Source: Prolixibacteraceae bacterium (GTDB lineage Bacteria; Bacteroidota; Bacteroidia; Bacteroidales; Prolixibacteraceae). From it: DNA of 52,716 nucleotides. The stretch is taken from positions 1-52,716 of the forward strand of contig JAFLKN010000028.1 of the NCBI GenBank assembly GCA_019163175.1, given 5' to 3'. Shown here in pieces: positions 44,501 to 52,215 of this stretch (positions are counted from its first letter, which is position 1; each line of letters starts with the position of its first letter). Under the pieces are notes generated by a model that saw only the letters and a program-made list of their open reading frames with translations, ran no database searches and had not been told where the DNA came from. The position numbers were made by a program, and so were the translations under genes.

Positions 44501-45453
44501 ACTTTCCAGCCTGAATTTTTCCATGCGTACAGCTTGCTGTGGCCACCAATCCAGAGAGTTCCGTCAGGTGTTTTCAGGATCGATGACTGAACGTTGTCGC
44601 CTCCGATCGCTTTCATGTTAATACTTTCCCATTTGTCAGCCTTAACCAGATAACGGGCGAGCATAATGTTCACATCGCTGCTGGTTACGTAAACCGAATT
44701 ATTGGCTTCGCAAATGCCCGAAACACTTCCGGTTCCAATTCCGGGTATTTTCAGAAATTTCCATTTCACCGATGCGCCCTTTAGCTCATTCAGTTTGATG
44801 CTTCCCAGATTTTTATCCTGTTGCCCAATAGTCATCCAAAGCTCCTGTTGTTCGTTGATCGTGAGGTTGTAAACGGGGAATTTGATTTCCTTTACTGAGT
44901 TCAAATGGTAGTCGTTTCCGGTTTCCAGCTTCAGAATGTTCGTTACCAAGCCATTGTCCGCAATTTCAAAATAACCATCGGGGTTCAGGCAGAAAATAGA
45001 TTTTGGTGTGATCCGAAGTATTCCAAAATCGGAACCAATCCAGATATCACCCACAGCATCGGTAATAAAATTTCGTTGACCGTTAAACCTGAAATCGAGT
45101 ATTTTTCTGAATTCGCCTTCTTTATAGCGGTAGAGGCCTTTTGACGTGGTTACCAGCAGGCTGTTGTCTTTTTCGAAAATGAGCGAATGAATTGTGGCAC
45201 TATCCGGAATAAACGGAATGGTTTTGTATCCATCGTAAAAAATGGCCCTGTTGCCAATGCCCATCCACATTTCATCTTTTGCACCTTTGGCCAGGCACGA
45301 AATCCGTAGTGTGTCAAATTCGGGGAAGTCGGTGCGCCGCCAAGATTCCAGAACAGGATTAGCCAATTGAGGATAGTATGGCTCCGATGCCTGATTTTGC
45401 AGACTAAGGAATAGAAATACCCAAAATAAAATCTGTTTCAGGTGCTGAATCAC
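41536..45453 (-). CDS. Hybrid two-component system regulator (propeller sensor, kinase, receiver, AraC)
   Basis: This single-protein hybrid two-component system has 1305 residues. After a signal sequence, residues to about 680 are a two-part beta-propeller sensor with repeated SDGRLWFSGG-like blades. A Y_Y_Y domain (FSYRLNGKEWSLF, to about 765) and one membrane helix (WFILTILSFLGIIIWLLIRL) follow. The kinase core has FTDISHELKTPLTL (phospho-His) and DADKLEKIVVNLLSNAFKF, DSGPGIP and GSGIGLSLV. The receiver has LLIEDEEP, the phospho-Asp in LIISDVMLPG and Lys in DDYITKPF. An AraC HTH ends it (ISYRVGFNDPLYFSRCFRKY). Such proteins sense periplasmic oligosaccharides and activate polysaccharide loci; the adjacent secreted-enzyme genes downstream are candidate targets. 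Confidence 0.95.
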   Translation of the reverse strand: MIQHLKQILFWVFLFLSLQNQASEPYYPQLANPVLESWRRTDFPEFDTLRISCLAKGAKDEMWMGIGNRAIFYDGYKTIPFIPDSATIHSLIFEKDNSLLVTTSKGLYRYKEGEFRKILDFRFNGQRNFITDAVGDIWIGSDFGILRITPKSIFCLNPDGYFEIADNGLVTNILKLETGNDYHLNSVKEIKFPVYNLTINEQQELWMTIGQQDKNLGSIKLNELKGASVKWKFLKIPGIGTGSVSGICEANNSVYVTSSDVNIMLARYLVKADKWESINMKAIGGDNVQSSILKTPDGTLWIGGHSKLYAWKNSGWKVYQYPDVVLPLSYIEIAQDREENLFIFGNDGSLSKIDLSLQNFRTWQGLNFQCNSADGKLWFTTNTGEVVECDQNLQKFMRHSSSDGLMNMAMTIHFSPNSGLWAAGSHQGKASIARYRNGKWENTTFPKLYLGIAYNGICELGDSAVAFPVNGLLELGNSLYDGGFVYYNYKSAEWKAVNREKVPQRIPSMGQTSDGRLWFSGGDFNVYNGKTNQKVDLQVRVSSWTDDVQISPTDRIWVAQGGTGLFYNDGKSWTRFTTFNGLASNMVTNIYIENDSSVYIASDKGISFYDGRQFIAQIIHPALNIQRERGHLRKSVDGALWINQGTREWYLYDFKNTVEDPTIFKTTMYRKKNQAPKTTIAFSNREISSSGNVIIAYNAVDYWNQTPSNKIQFSYRLNGKEWSLFSEDKSTAFLDLDAGNYTLEVRSRDLDGNIEATPAQISFSILPPVYQRVWFILTILSFLGIIIWLLIRLYARNKQIHELDQLKLRLFTDISHELKTPLTLISLPLQKLLNKAEQQHEAKDSLELIYTNVQRLTNLVNQVVDFRRLEAGKIQLEISPGDLVLHLRNIANYYTPLAHEKNIRFEFQCNLQELWAKYDADKLEKIVVNLLSNAFKFTPENEKVELSVQIDLPVSQLQLWVTDSGPGIPKEMQQNIFDRFYRLRNEKLNRIPGSGIGLSLVKELVNLYQGSIDVISDGLHGTTFQVRLPLAAAEKIAELTVKKEEYPDFSQFETTEKPCILLIEDEEPMLRFVAKELNNYFEVKGVGSVEKAFEWLNTEMPDLIISDVMLPGMTGMEFCKMLKSEPLTSHLPVILLTARDSEEDIVEGLGAGADDYITKPFRMNELIARCFNLIENRRRMKDRFADQEELEANTFAQNPADQEFLDKAIRIVFENLDNSEFDVPQFCQHMNMSKTLLYSKLKSLTGQSATEFVRNIRLKEAKKLLLNNDHQQTIAEISYRVGFNDPLYFSRCFRKYFGVPPSEVK

Positions 45454-45492
45454 GGTTCGATTGTTTACGGATTACCCAATTGGTGTGGGTTT

Positions 45493-45500
45493 CAAATTTA
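45493..45500 (-). promoter_or_regulatory. Candidate -7 box for the hybrid regulator gene
   Basis: On the minus strand the sequence is TAAATTTG, an exact match to the Bacteroidota -7 consensus TAnnTTTG, 40 bases upstream of the start codon. A weak TTG lies about 21 bases further upstream as a -33 candidate. Confidence 0.3.
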
Positions 45501-45639
45501 GCAAAAAATCGAAGTAAGAATCAATGCGAAATCAAAGGCAGAATTGGGATTTTGATGGATCACTTTATCTTGTTGTGGTAAATTTATATTTCTGAATTAA
45601 GCACAATAAAAAGAAACCTAAGCTTCTTTTACCATGTCC

Positions 45640-45910
45640 TCAAGCCAGACGGGCTGTTACTTTTTCCCTACAGCTGGAAAAAGTAACCAAAAAGAGCCGC
45701 CGCTGAAGGATAAAAAGCTAAAAACCGAATTCGTTTGGCTAAAAATTTCCAAACTCCTCCCTCTGGTCGTCAAACAGGGAAATTTTCTTAACGCCCGCGT
45801 CTTCAGTTTTTAACGCGTTTTATCCTTAGGCGGTTTAAGGCATTGAGTTGCATGGTTTGGTTAGTTCGCGTTTACTTTTTTCGAAGTGAGTGAGAGGGCC
45901 GTCAAAACGC
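45640..45910. repeat. Structured intergenic repeat, copy 2
   Basis: This lies in the 774-base gap 45454-46227. Stem 1 is TTACTTTTTCC (45657-45667) with GGAAAAAGTAA (45676-45686), then CCAAAAAG. Stem 2 is AAAATTTCC (45742-45750) with GGAAATTTT (45778-45786), then TTAACGCCCGCGTCTTCA. Loop and flank words such as TCAAACAG and AACG..GTCTTCA are shared with copy 1 at 41208-41460. No credible protein is encoded. Confidence 0.7.
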
Positions 45911-45942
45911 CCGGCTGAGGGTTCGTTTTGACAAGATTTTTG

Positions 45943-45995
45943 CTTTCTTTTCATCGATTGGAAAAGAAAGAGCCAGTCCGGCTTGAGGATAAAAA
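45943..45995. repeat. Structured intergenic repeat, partial copy 3
   Basis: Stem CTTTCTTTTC (45943-45952) pairs perfectly with GAAAAGAAAG (45961-45970) around an eight-base loop, followed by AGCCAGTCCGGCTTGAGGAT. It resembles only the first stem of copy 2 and looks like a truncated copy placed directly after it. The remaining bases up to 46227 show nothing I can identify. Confidence 0.5.
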
Positions 45996-46227
45996 AAGTT
46001 TGAATACAAATAGATCATCTTTTTTCTTCCTGCAAGAATGTGAAGTGATCCATTTTGTTGCGACTTATGGATTGTTTAATTTCTTTGAAAAACTTGATTT
46101 TGGATTTATCCCCAAGGTTACCGCCTTCGACGGAATTCACCCTGTGCTTTTACAGGTCGTCCTTTCAGGACTTTTAAGGGGCAAAGCTCAGATTTGTAAT
46201 AGCATAGGATGAAGTGCACTATTCTAT

Positions 46228-46623
46228 TTATTTCTCGGCCATCAGTTGTCTTGCTTCCTGCTGAAGTATGGTGGGTAAATGAATATGGCGACGTGCAAGG
46301 CTGGTGAGCCATTTGCCAATTTCGTTGGTTTTCAGGGTGTATAAAACTTCACGTATATCGTCAATTTGTTGAGCAGAAAGTTGGTCTTCGCGAACATTAC
46401 GCAGCACATCTAGCTCTTCGTCGTCGAAATAAATGATTTGCTCTTCATCAAATTGTGACGCATCGAATTCACATATTTCGTGCGCTCCACAGCAATCTGA
46501 TGCTACCTGGCGTGTTTCTTCCTGTGGCTCTTGTTCTGCATCTTTTGCCGGTTTCTTTTTCGAAACCCGGATAATGGCAAACGCCAGAGCGGCTAAAATG
46601 ATAATTCCGATGAGGTAATACAT
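46228..46623 (-). CDS. Conserved membrane-anchored protein with CCGAHE motif
   Basis: The protein has 131 residues from the ATG at 46623 (MYYLIGIIILAALAFAIIRV), which places one N-terminal membrane helix first; an ATG 20 codons upstream is less likely. The acidic linker is followed by SDCCGAHEICEFD (Cys44, Cys45, His48, Cys51), a likely metal-binding motif, then an acidic FDDEELDVLRN and a helical C-terminal part, LYTLKTNEIGKWLTSL. I recognise this as a conserved Bacteroidales protein sometimes annotated as phospholipase, for which the sequence gives no support. It is divergent from the M64 peptidase gene. Confidence 0.72.
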   Translation of the reverse strand: MYYLIGIIILAALAFAIIRVSKKKPAKDAEQEPQEETRQVASDCCGAHEICEFDASQFDEEQIIYFDDEELDVLRNVREDQLSAQQIDDIREVLYTLKTNEIGKWLTSLARRHIHLPTILQQEARQLMAEK

Positions 46624-46826
46624 GGGCGTAAAAGTATAAAATGAAAGCAAATGCTGATTGAAGAAACAAAAATTCATAAACAATATTTAACCCTGTTGTA
46701 CCGCATTTTGTTGAGAAATATATTGTGCTATATTTGGTTTCATGGAGTGCGATTCAGAAATGAACCCGATTCTGTGCATTAGAAATCAAATGATCAACTG
46801 TAAATAACCTTTATACCCTTGATGAA

Positions 46827-48098
46827 ATGAAATACTTTTTACTGTTTATCGCTGTGCTTTGTATTTCCGGTAAATCGGATGCTCAATTTCGTAAATATTT
46901 CGACAGCAAAACCTTGCGCCTCGATTATTACCATTGTGGAAATGCCGGATCCGAGCAGTTTTTCTTCGACGAGTTGATCGAGGAACCATATTGGGCGGGT
47001 TCGGAAACAAAACTGATAGATACAAACGGATTTGGAAATCATGTGGTTGAAGTTCGGACTGCTGATACCGGTGAATTGATTTATTCGCGTGGATATTGCA
47101 CTCTTTTTGACGAATGGCAGACTACTCCGGAAGCAAAAACTACCGATTGCTGTTATCCCGAATCGGTTGTAATGCCGTTTCCCCGCGAAAAAGTTGTGGT
47201 ATCAATAACCAGCCGGAACAAGAAGGGTGTCTTCGAAAAGAAGTTTGAATTTACGGTTGATCCCAAAAGCTATTTCATTAAAAAGGAACGTGAGCAACTG
47301 CCTGTTTTTGACGTTGTAAATTCGGGTGATCCATCTAAAAAGGTTGATTTAGTGTTGCTTCCTGAAGGATACACCGAAGATCAGCAGGAACTTTTTAAAG
47401 CAGATTGCCAGAAGTTTGCTGAAGAATTTTTTAGGTATGCACCTTACTCCGAAAACAAGGATAAATTCAATATCCGTGGAGTATGGGCTCCTTCAAAACA
47501 AGCCGGACCTGATATTCCCGGCGAGCACATGTGGAACAATACCCGGCTGAACGGTTCTTATTACACCTTCGATTCCGAACGTTACCTCATGGTCGACGAT
47601 TACCAGGGAATTCGTGATGTAGCCGGAAATGCTCCATACGATTACATTTATATTCTGGCCAATACAAGCAAATATGGTGGAGGTGCAGTTTATAATTTCT
47701 ACGGAATAAGTGCGGCACATCATGTAGACGAAACGGGGAAGATTTACATTCATGAATTCGGTCACCTTTTTGCCGGATTGGGCGACGAATATGTGGGTGG
47801 AGTAGAATATTCAGAATTCTATCCGACTAATCTGGAACCTTGGGAACCGAACCTGACTACTTTGGTGAGTTTTGATAAAAAGTGGAAGAATATGCTTTCA
47901 GAAGAAACAAAAATACCAACTCCGGTAAAAGCTGCGAATAATGAGAAATTGGGTGTTTACGAAGGTGGTGGCTATGTAACCAAAGGCGTTTACCGTCCGT
48001 GGATCAACTGCCTGATGAACAACCTGCATACCATCGATGTGTTTTGCCCGGTTTGCAGCAAATCTATTCAGAATGCCATTCATTTTAACTGTGAGTAA
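46827..48098 (+). CDS. Peptidase family M64 (IgA peptidase-like) exported metalloprotease
   Basis: The protein has 423 residues with a signal peptide ending KSDAQ. An N-terminal M64-type beta domain of about 150 residues precedes the catalytic domain, which starts LVLLPEGYTEDQQELFKADC. The zinc motif HEFGHLFAGLGDEY places H309, H313 and D320 as ligands and E310 as base. The later CLMNNLHTIDVFCPVCSKSI is also family-typical. M64 peptidases cleave proteins, IgA in the founding case, outside the cytoplasm (family knowledge). The 3' end overlaps the convergent UbiA-like gene by 14 bases. Confidence 0.88.
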   Translation: MKYFLLFIAVLCISGKSDAQFRKYFDSKTLRLDYYHCGNAGSEQFFFDELIEEPYWAGSETKLIDTNGFGNHVVEVRTADTGELIYSRGYCTLFDEWQTTPEAKTTDCCYPESVVMPFPREKVVVSITSRNKKGVFEKKFEFTVDPKSYFIKKEREQLPVFDVVNSGDPSKKVDLVLLPEGYTEDQQELFKADCQKFAEEFFRYAPYSENKDKFNIRGVWAPSKQAGPDIPGEHMWNNTRLNGSYYTFDSERYLMVDDYQGIRDVAGNAPYDYIYILANTSKYGGGAVYNFYGISAAHHVDETGKIYIHEFGHLFAGLGDEYVGGVEYSEFYPTNLEPWEPNLTTLVSFDKKWKNMLSEETKIPTPVKAANNEKLGVYEGGGYVTKGVYRPWINCLMNNLHTIDVFCPVCSKSIQNAIHFNCE

Positions 48099-48948
48099 CA
48101 AAGTAAAGTCCTAAAACCAGCAGACTTTGCAGTAGCATGGTTCCATCTAAAATTTCGTAATGATACATATTCAATTTCCTGAATGTTGTTGAACCAATAA
48201 ACAGGTATGTGGTAATGGCTGAAATGCCGGTTGCCACAATGATGTACCATTGGTTTGTAAAAGGATAATGCAATGCAGAAATCAGGAAGAATAGAATCAG
48301 GCTTAAGTACGAGAGGCTACGTGCATTTTTCTCGCCCAAAATCATTGGCAGTGTTTTTAGCCCTGAATGACGATCGGCTTCCATATCGCGGATGTCAAAT
48401 GGAATTGTTATGGCAACAATAAAGAAAAATCTTTCCACCAGAAGTAGAATTACCTGAGCAGAATTGAATTTTTCATCAGTTTGAATGACAGGTAGAAGTA
48501 CAGTTGAGGCTGACCAAACGGCCGCGATCAACACAATTTTCAGGTAAGGTATTTCTCTTAACCGTAACAAATGTCTTCTATTTCCTGAAACGGGTACCGA
48601 ATAAAACAAGGTAATTATGCCCAATGGGAGAAAGGCAAGCAGTACCTCTTTTTTTGCCATACCGGCAGCAGTTATAAAACCCGCAACAGATATAAATACC
48701 AGCATGTAAAACATCTTCCGGTTTTCGCGAACCCAACGGTGCTTGTCCGATTTCAGGGCTTCGTTATTAGTTAAAACAGTTATCAGGCGATGAAGATTGT
48801 ATTCGAAAAGTGTGGCAAAGAAAATAAGAAACAGATACGGATGCCATTGTGGCGGCATCCCCAATTGTATTTGCGCCGAAACTGTTAATAGCAAAGACGC
48901 AAGCGAAATATAAATGTTCGAATGAATAATTGCTTTTAGCGGGTTCAT
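48085..48948 (-). CDS. UbiA-like prenyltransferase family membrane protein
   Basis: The protein has 287 residues from the ATG at 48948 (MNPLKAIIHSNIYIS) with about eight to nine hydrophobic segments. The second Asp-rich motif of UbiA is visible as PFDIRDMEADRHSGLKTLP. The first motif (normally NDxxD) reads EYNLHRL, so one metal-binding motif is degenerate. That pattern is common in Bacteroidota UbiA-like proteins of unknown substrate. An ATG seven codons upstream is possible. Its 3' end overlaps the M64 gene by 14 bases. DUF1003 is encoded just upstream. Confidence 0.72.
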   Translation of the reverse strand: MNPLKAIIHSNIYISLASLLLTVSAQIQLGMPPQWHPYLFLIFFATLFEYNLHRLITVLTNNEALKSDKHRWVRENRKMFYMLVFISVAGFITAAGMAKKEVLLAFLPLGIITLFYSVPVSGNRRHLLRLREIPYLKIVLIAAVWSASTVLLPVIQTDEKFNSAQVILLLVERFFFIVAITIPFDIRDMEADRHSGLKTLPMILGEKNARSLSYLSLILFFLISALHYPFTNQWYIIVATGISAITTYLFIGSTTFRKLNMYHYEILDGTMLLQSLLVLGLYFVTHS

Positions 48949-48975
48949 TTCTTTCGTGATGCAATGCAATAAAAT

Positions 48976-49398
48976 CTATTTTGACGAATTTCTCTTCTGT
49001 TCCTCCAGCATTTCAATTATTTTATCAAGTTTGTCTACCTCCAACGACTTCAACTTGATGGCCAACGCTTCAATTTCAAGTTTTGCATCTACATTAGTTT
49101 TGTAATCCTCTTCGGCATGCATTCGGTCTCTTTGGTTTTGCCGGTTTTGCGACATCATAATTATTGGAGCGGCATAAGCAGCCTGAGTGGAGAAAAGTAA
49201 ATTAAGAAGGATGAATGGATAGACATCCCAATGCATTATTAATCCTGTCAGATTAAGTCCCATCCAAAGAACTACCAATATGGTTTGAAGGATTATGAAC
49301 TTCCATGAACCCATTCCGCGCGCCACCGAGTCAGCCACACGACCACCAAAGCCAATTGTTTCATGATGTTTCTCGTGCCAGGTTTTCTGAGTTTTCAT
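48976..49398 (-). CDS. DUF1003 membrane protein
   Basis: The protein has 140 residues with the DUF1003 core: DSVARGMGSWKFIILQTILV, the WMGLNLTG and HWDVYPFILLNLLFSTQAAY segments (two membrane helices), and APIIMMSQNRQNQRDR. A C-terminal coiled-coil of about 40 residues follows (KLEIEALAIKLKSLEVDKLDKI). The function is unknown. It precedes the UbiA-like gene by 27 bases. Confidence 0.88.
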   Translation of the reverse strand: MKTQKTWHEKHHETIGFGGRVADSVARGMGSWKFIILQTILVVLWMGLNLTGLIMHWDVYPFILLNLLFSTQAAYAAPIIMMSQNRQNQRDRMHAEEDYKTNVDAKLEIEALAIKLKSLEVDKLDKIIEMLEEQKRNSSK

Positions 49399-49467
49399 GG
49401 GTTCTGAATTTAGTGTAATGTTCTGAATGAAAATTTACATGTTGACAATTCAACACATTCGAATCGT

Positions 49468-49950
49468 TTAATAAAACTTAGCCAGCCAATCTAAACCGAT
49501 TTGGGCTACTTCCAAATCCTGCTCACCGCTTCCGCCCGAAAAAACTGCAAGGATATAACCCGACTTTACCTTTTTTATAAGTCCGCCTTTGTAGCCGAGT
49601 TCGCCGTTATAAACTTCCCTGATTTTACTTCCGCTATCCAGATGTGTGTCGGCCATTTCTGAAGCTTTTGTGTTGGCTATGCCCAGCAAATTAGCTTTTC
49701 CGCTGGTTAAATTGCCTACTACTTTCATTTTCGAAATCCACGATAGGGTAGTATCTCCCGGTATAAATGCAACAACAGCAACTCCTTTGATTGCAATTTT
49801 CTGAGCAGCTTGTTCAATCAGTACTAACGCTTCGTCGGATTTTGCAATGAATGTTTTTTCGCCAGCCGGTTTGGTTTTCGCCTCCAGACTTGAATGAATG
49901 CCGAAAACAAATAGAAAAGTAAATACAAAAAGAATGTTTTTCATGGTCAC
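49468..49950 (-). CDS. Exported GlcG/HbpS-like protein
   Basis: The protein has 160 residues with a signal peptide ending SSLEAKT. The mature part fits the GlcG/HbpS (heme-binding/profilin-like) fold: VAVVAFIPGDTTLSWISKMKV, NTKASEMADTHLDSGS and the C-terminal GYILAVFSGGSGEQDLEVAQ, which corresponds to the family GVSGxxxxxD block. The match is by pattern and moderate. A role in binding a small molecule or heme in the periplasm is possible. It lies 69 bases upstream of DUF1003 and 145 after DUF4256, on the same strand. Confidence 0.6.
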   Translation of the reverse strand: MTMKNILFVFTFLFVFGIHSSLEAKTKPAGEKTFIAKSDEALVLIEQAAQKIAIKGVAVVAFIPGDTTLSWISKMKVVGNLTSGKANLLGIANTKASEMADTHLDSGSKIREVYNGELGYKGGLIKKVKSGYILAVFSGGSGEQDLEVAQIGLDWLAKFY

Positions 49951-50095
49951 AATTGATTTAGAAAAGTTCGTTTTAGTGGAAAGGATTGCCTGTGAAAGTA
50001 GGCAAATTTTACCAATATCAGAACCTGAAGTATATTTCCGGAGAAGATAGAATTCTGTTTGTTGCGACCAATATTTGCACAGCCTGTTGCACTGT

Positions 50096-50665
50096 TTATA
50101 CTCTTAACGAACCGCGAAATCCCCTGACTGCATAATACGATTCGGCTCCGTTGTGATAAGTGAATACATGATTGTAGCGACGATCGCAAAAGATGGCGCC
50201 ACCCAATTTTCTTATTTCGGCAGGCGTTTTCACCCAACTCGATGTTTTGATGTCGAAAGATCCAAGTTGCTGCAAGTCCCGGTATTGTTCTTCGCTTAAA
50301 ATTTCAATGCCTACGGCAGCCGCCATATCTAAAGCGCTATTTTCAGGTTTATATTCTTTTCTCGATTCAAGCGCCTCACGGTCGTAACAAAAGCTTCGGC
50401 GGCCTTTCGGACTTTCAGCAGAACAATCGCAAAAGAGGTATTCGACTGTCTTTTCGTCAAAAGCAATCACATCCGGTTCTCCTCCCGTTCTTTCCATTTC
50501 GTTAAGCGACCACAGTTTTTCGGGTTGAGCAACCAGTTTGCTTTGTAAATTGGCCCATACCAGATCTTTATGGCGATTCATGTTTTTCTCAAAACGGCCT
50601 TTTAATAATTTGAGTAGTTCTTCACTTTGTTCTGACGACAACTCCTTTTTATTTTCGATAGTCAT
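50096..50665 (-). CDS. DUF4256 protein
   Basis: The protein has 189 residues with the DUF4256 features LKGRFEKNMNRHKDLVWANL, LNEMERTGGEPDVIAFD, FCDCSAESPKGRRSFCYDREALESRK and the C-terminal GGAIFCDRRYNHVFTYHNGAESYYAVRGFRG. The domain is widespread but uncharacterised. Length is normal. No signal peptide. It is probably transcribed singly or with its leftward neighbours. Confidence 0.88.
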   Translation of the reverse strand: MTIENKKELSSEQSEELLKLLKGRFEKNMNRHKDLVWANLQSKLVAQPEKLWSLNEMERTGGEPDVIAFDEKTVEYLFCDCSAESPKGRRSFCYDREALESRKEYKPENSALDMAAAVGIEILSEEQYRDLQQLGSFDIKTSSWVKTPAEIRKLGGAIFCDRRYNHVFTYHNGAESYYAVRGFRGSLRV

Positions 50666-50748
50666 AGCTTTTTATTCTGATTTGTTTTCAAGTTGTATAA
50701 ACAGCTGTATGTCAATACTGGTTTAAAAATGTAGATGCAGCGGTGCAA

Positions 50749-51171
50749 TTAAATTCCGCAAACTTCTGCCGTAAGCCGGTCAAGATTTTGCTCATTACTC
50801 GGTTCTACAATATGCGCAACATTTTTTGCCACCTCGTCATTGTCAAATTTCTGAATCCAGTGAAGTGTTGAACCTTCAGCCGACTTGGTTAGTGCGATGG
50901 TTAAGGTGAAATTCGGTTGCGAGTGATGCCTGATCACAACTTTCACATTGGGAACGATTTCAATAAATTCCGATTCGTTGGGATAGTTTGTTCCATCGGG
51001 TCCGTGCATTACGAATGACCATTTTCCTCCGGGCTTAAATTGAAACTGATTAAATGTGTTGGAAAATCCTGAGGGTCCCCACCATTTTGCCAGTCTTTCC
51101 GGATTACTAAAAGCTGCAAAGATAATCTCCGGAAGAACTGGAATATCTCTTGATGTTGTGAATGCTTTCAT
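50749..51171 (-). CDS. SRPBCC (AHSA1-type) family protein
   Basis: The protein has 140 residues with the START-like fold of Activator of Hsp90 ATPase homologue 1 proteins: the start SRDIPVLPEIIFAAFSNPERLAKWWGPSGF is diagnostic, followed by FKPGGKWSFVMHGPDG and LHWIQKFDNDEVA. These bacterial proteins bind small hydrophobic ligands or act in stress responses; the ligand is unknown. A DHFR-like RibD-type gene lies 97 bases upstream, a common pairing in Bacteroidota. Confidence 0.9.
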   Translation of the reverse strand: MKAFTTSRDIPVLPEIIFAAFSNPERLAKWWGPSGFSNTFNQFQFKPGGKWSFVMHGPDGTNYPNESEFIEIVPNVKVVIRHHSQPNFTLTIALTKSAEGSTLHWIQKFDNDEVAKNVAHIVEPSNEQNLDRLTAEVCGI

Positions 51172-51268
51172 CGTGTTAGTTTTAAAATTTTATCAAAAGA
51201 GTCTTTATTGCATAAAGGTTTTACTATCATACTATAGGCGATATCTCGCTATAACCAATTCGTTCTAC

Positions 51269-51865
51269 TCATGATCCAACGGTTCCGGTCTCTACTTTTC
51301 CGGCACGCTGGTAATTGGCAACAATAACACCTTTGGGCGTAACAATACTCTCAACCAAAGTATATGCCCTCGGAAATGCCCCGTTGTCAAACAACTTTTT
51401 CCCTTTGCCAAGAGTCAAGGGGTAAATTAAAAGCCAGAGTTCGTCGACTAAATCATTTTTCATTAGCAATTGCACAAGCTTGCTGCTGCCCCAAACTTTT
51501 ATATCGGTACCTTCTGAATTTTTGAGATTTTCGATATCTGTCCGGTTTTTGAGGAAAACCGAGTTTTTCCAATCTGAATCGTTCATTGTTGAAGACAGAA
51601 CGTATTTGGTAACATCATTAATGCCTTGCCAGTGTTCTGCATGGCTCGGCCAGTAATCAGCCCAAATTTCAAAAGTTTTTCTGCCTAAAAGAAGGTCGGC
51701 AGGTTTCAGCAGTTTTTGCATGACTTCATCACCAACTTCATCATCATAAGGGGCAACCCAACCGCCATGTTCGAAACCGCCCGATGTATCTTCCACGGGC
51801 CCGCCAGGTGCTTGTATTACTCCGTCTAATGTAATGAATGATAAAACACTAACTCGTTGTGCGAT
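51269..51865 (-). CDS. Dihydrofolate reductase/RibD C-terminal family protein, start codon missing or unusual
   Basis: The fold is that of bacterial DHFR-like proteins, with VSVLSFITLDGVIQAPGGP at the N-terminus, GRKTFEIWADYWP, VWGSSKLVQLLMKNDLVDELWLLIYPLTLGKGKKLF and a C-terminal NYQRAG. The first ordinary start in frame (GTG at 51796) lies after the conserved first strand and is internal. No ATG exists between it and the upstream stop; the frame begins SIAQRVSVLSF, and I placed the start at the ATC codon at 51865 as a marker only. An ATG at about 51917 reads MQNF.. and would join this frame only if a run of seven T (about 51902-51908) lost one base. It may be a damaged gene. Confidence 0.72.
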   Translation of the reverse strand: MAQRVSVLSFITLDGVIQAPGGPVEDTSGGFEHGGWVAPYDDEVGDEVMQKLLKPADLLLGRKTFEIWADYWPSHAEHWQGINDVTKYVLSSTMNDSDWKNSVFLKNRTDIENLKNSEGTDIKVWGSSKLVQLLMKNDLVDELWLLIYPLTLGKGKKLFDNGAFPRAYTLVESIVTPKGVIVANYQRAGKVETGTVGS

Positions 51866-52026
51866 TGAAAAAAATAATAAAAAATTGTCAAAAAAAGTTT
51901 TGCATTATAATGATATTTAATATTTTATTATAAGGGAGCCAGTTTATTATTCTATTTATGTAAACCTGAAAGAAAATTTCGATAAGTTTATTGGTTTAAC
52001 CAAATCGTCCTTTTCTTTTTGGATTA

Positions 52027-52215
52027 ATGAGTTTGACAAACTTCCAAAGCTATCCATGTAATCCAAAAATGTTAGATTGTCAAGTAATTGAATTAGATCT
52101 GACTGCAGAACCTATTGGCATTAATTCTGAAAGTGACTTCTTTAGCAAACTCAAATTAGATGATACCATCAATTTTCCAAATCCGATTCATTGGAGACAA
52201 AGGTATATCATTTAA
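52027..52215 (+). pseudogene. Remnant of transposase N-terminal region (IS982-like by pattern)
   Basis: Sixty-two residues are open. The segment NPKMLDCQVIELDLTAEPIG then INSESDFFSKLK resembles the N-terminal part of some Bacteroidota transposases, which read roughly MSDxxVIALxLTAExLGIDSExxLFxKL. The homology is by memory and not strong. The frame stops and the rest of such an enzyme does not follow, so it is decayed. Another transposase remnant begins just downstream. Confidence 0.45.

Noticed and set aside
45928-46212. Open frame of 94 codons on the plus strand
   Set aside because: It starts in the partial repeat copy and its first residues are translated hairpin; no domain and no convincing start.
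51269-51796. Shorter DHFR-like gene starting at GTG 51796
   Set aside because: The conserved first strand of the fold is encoded upstream in the same frame; the GTG codes an internal Val.
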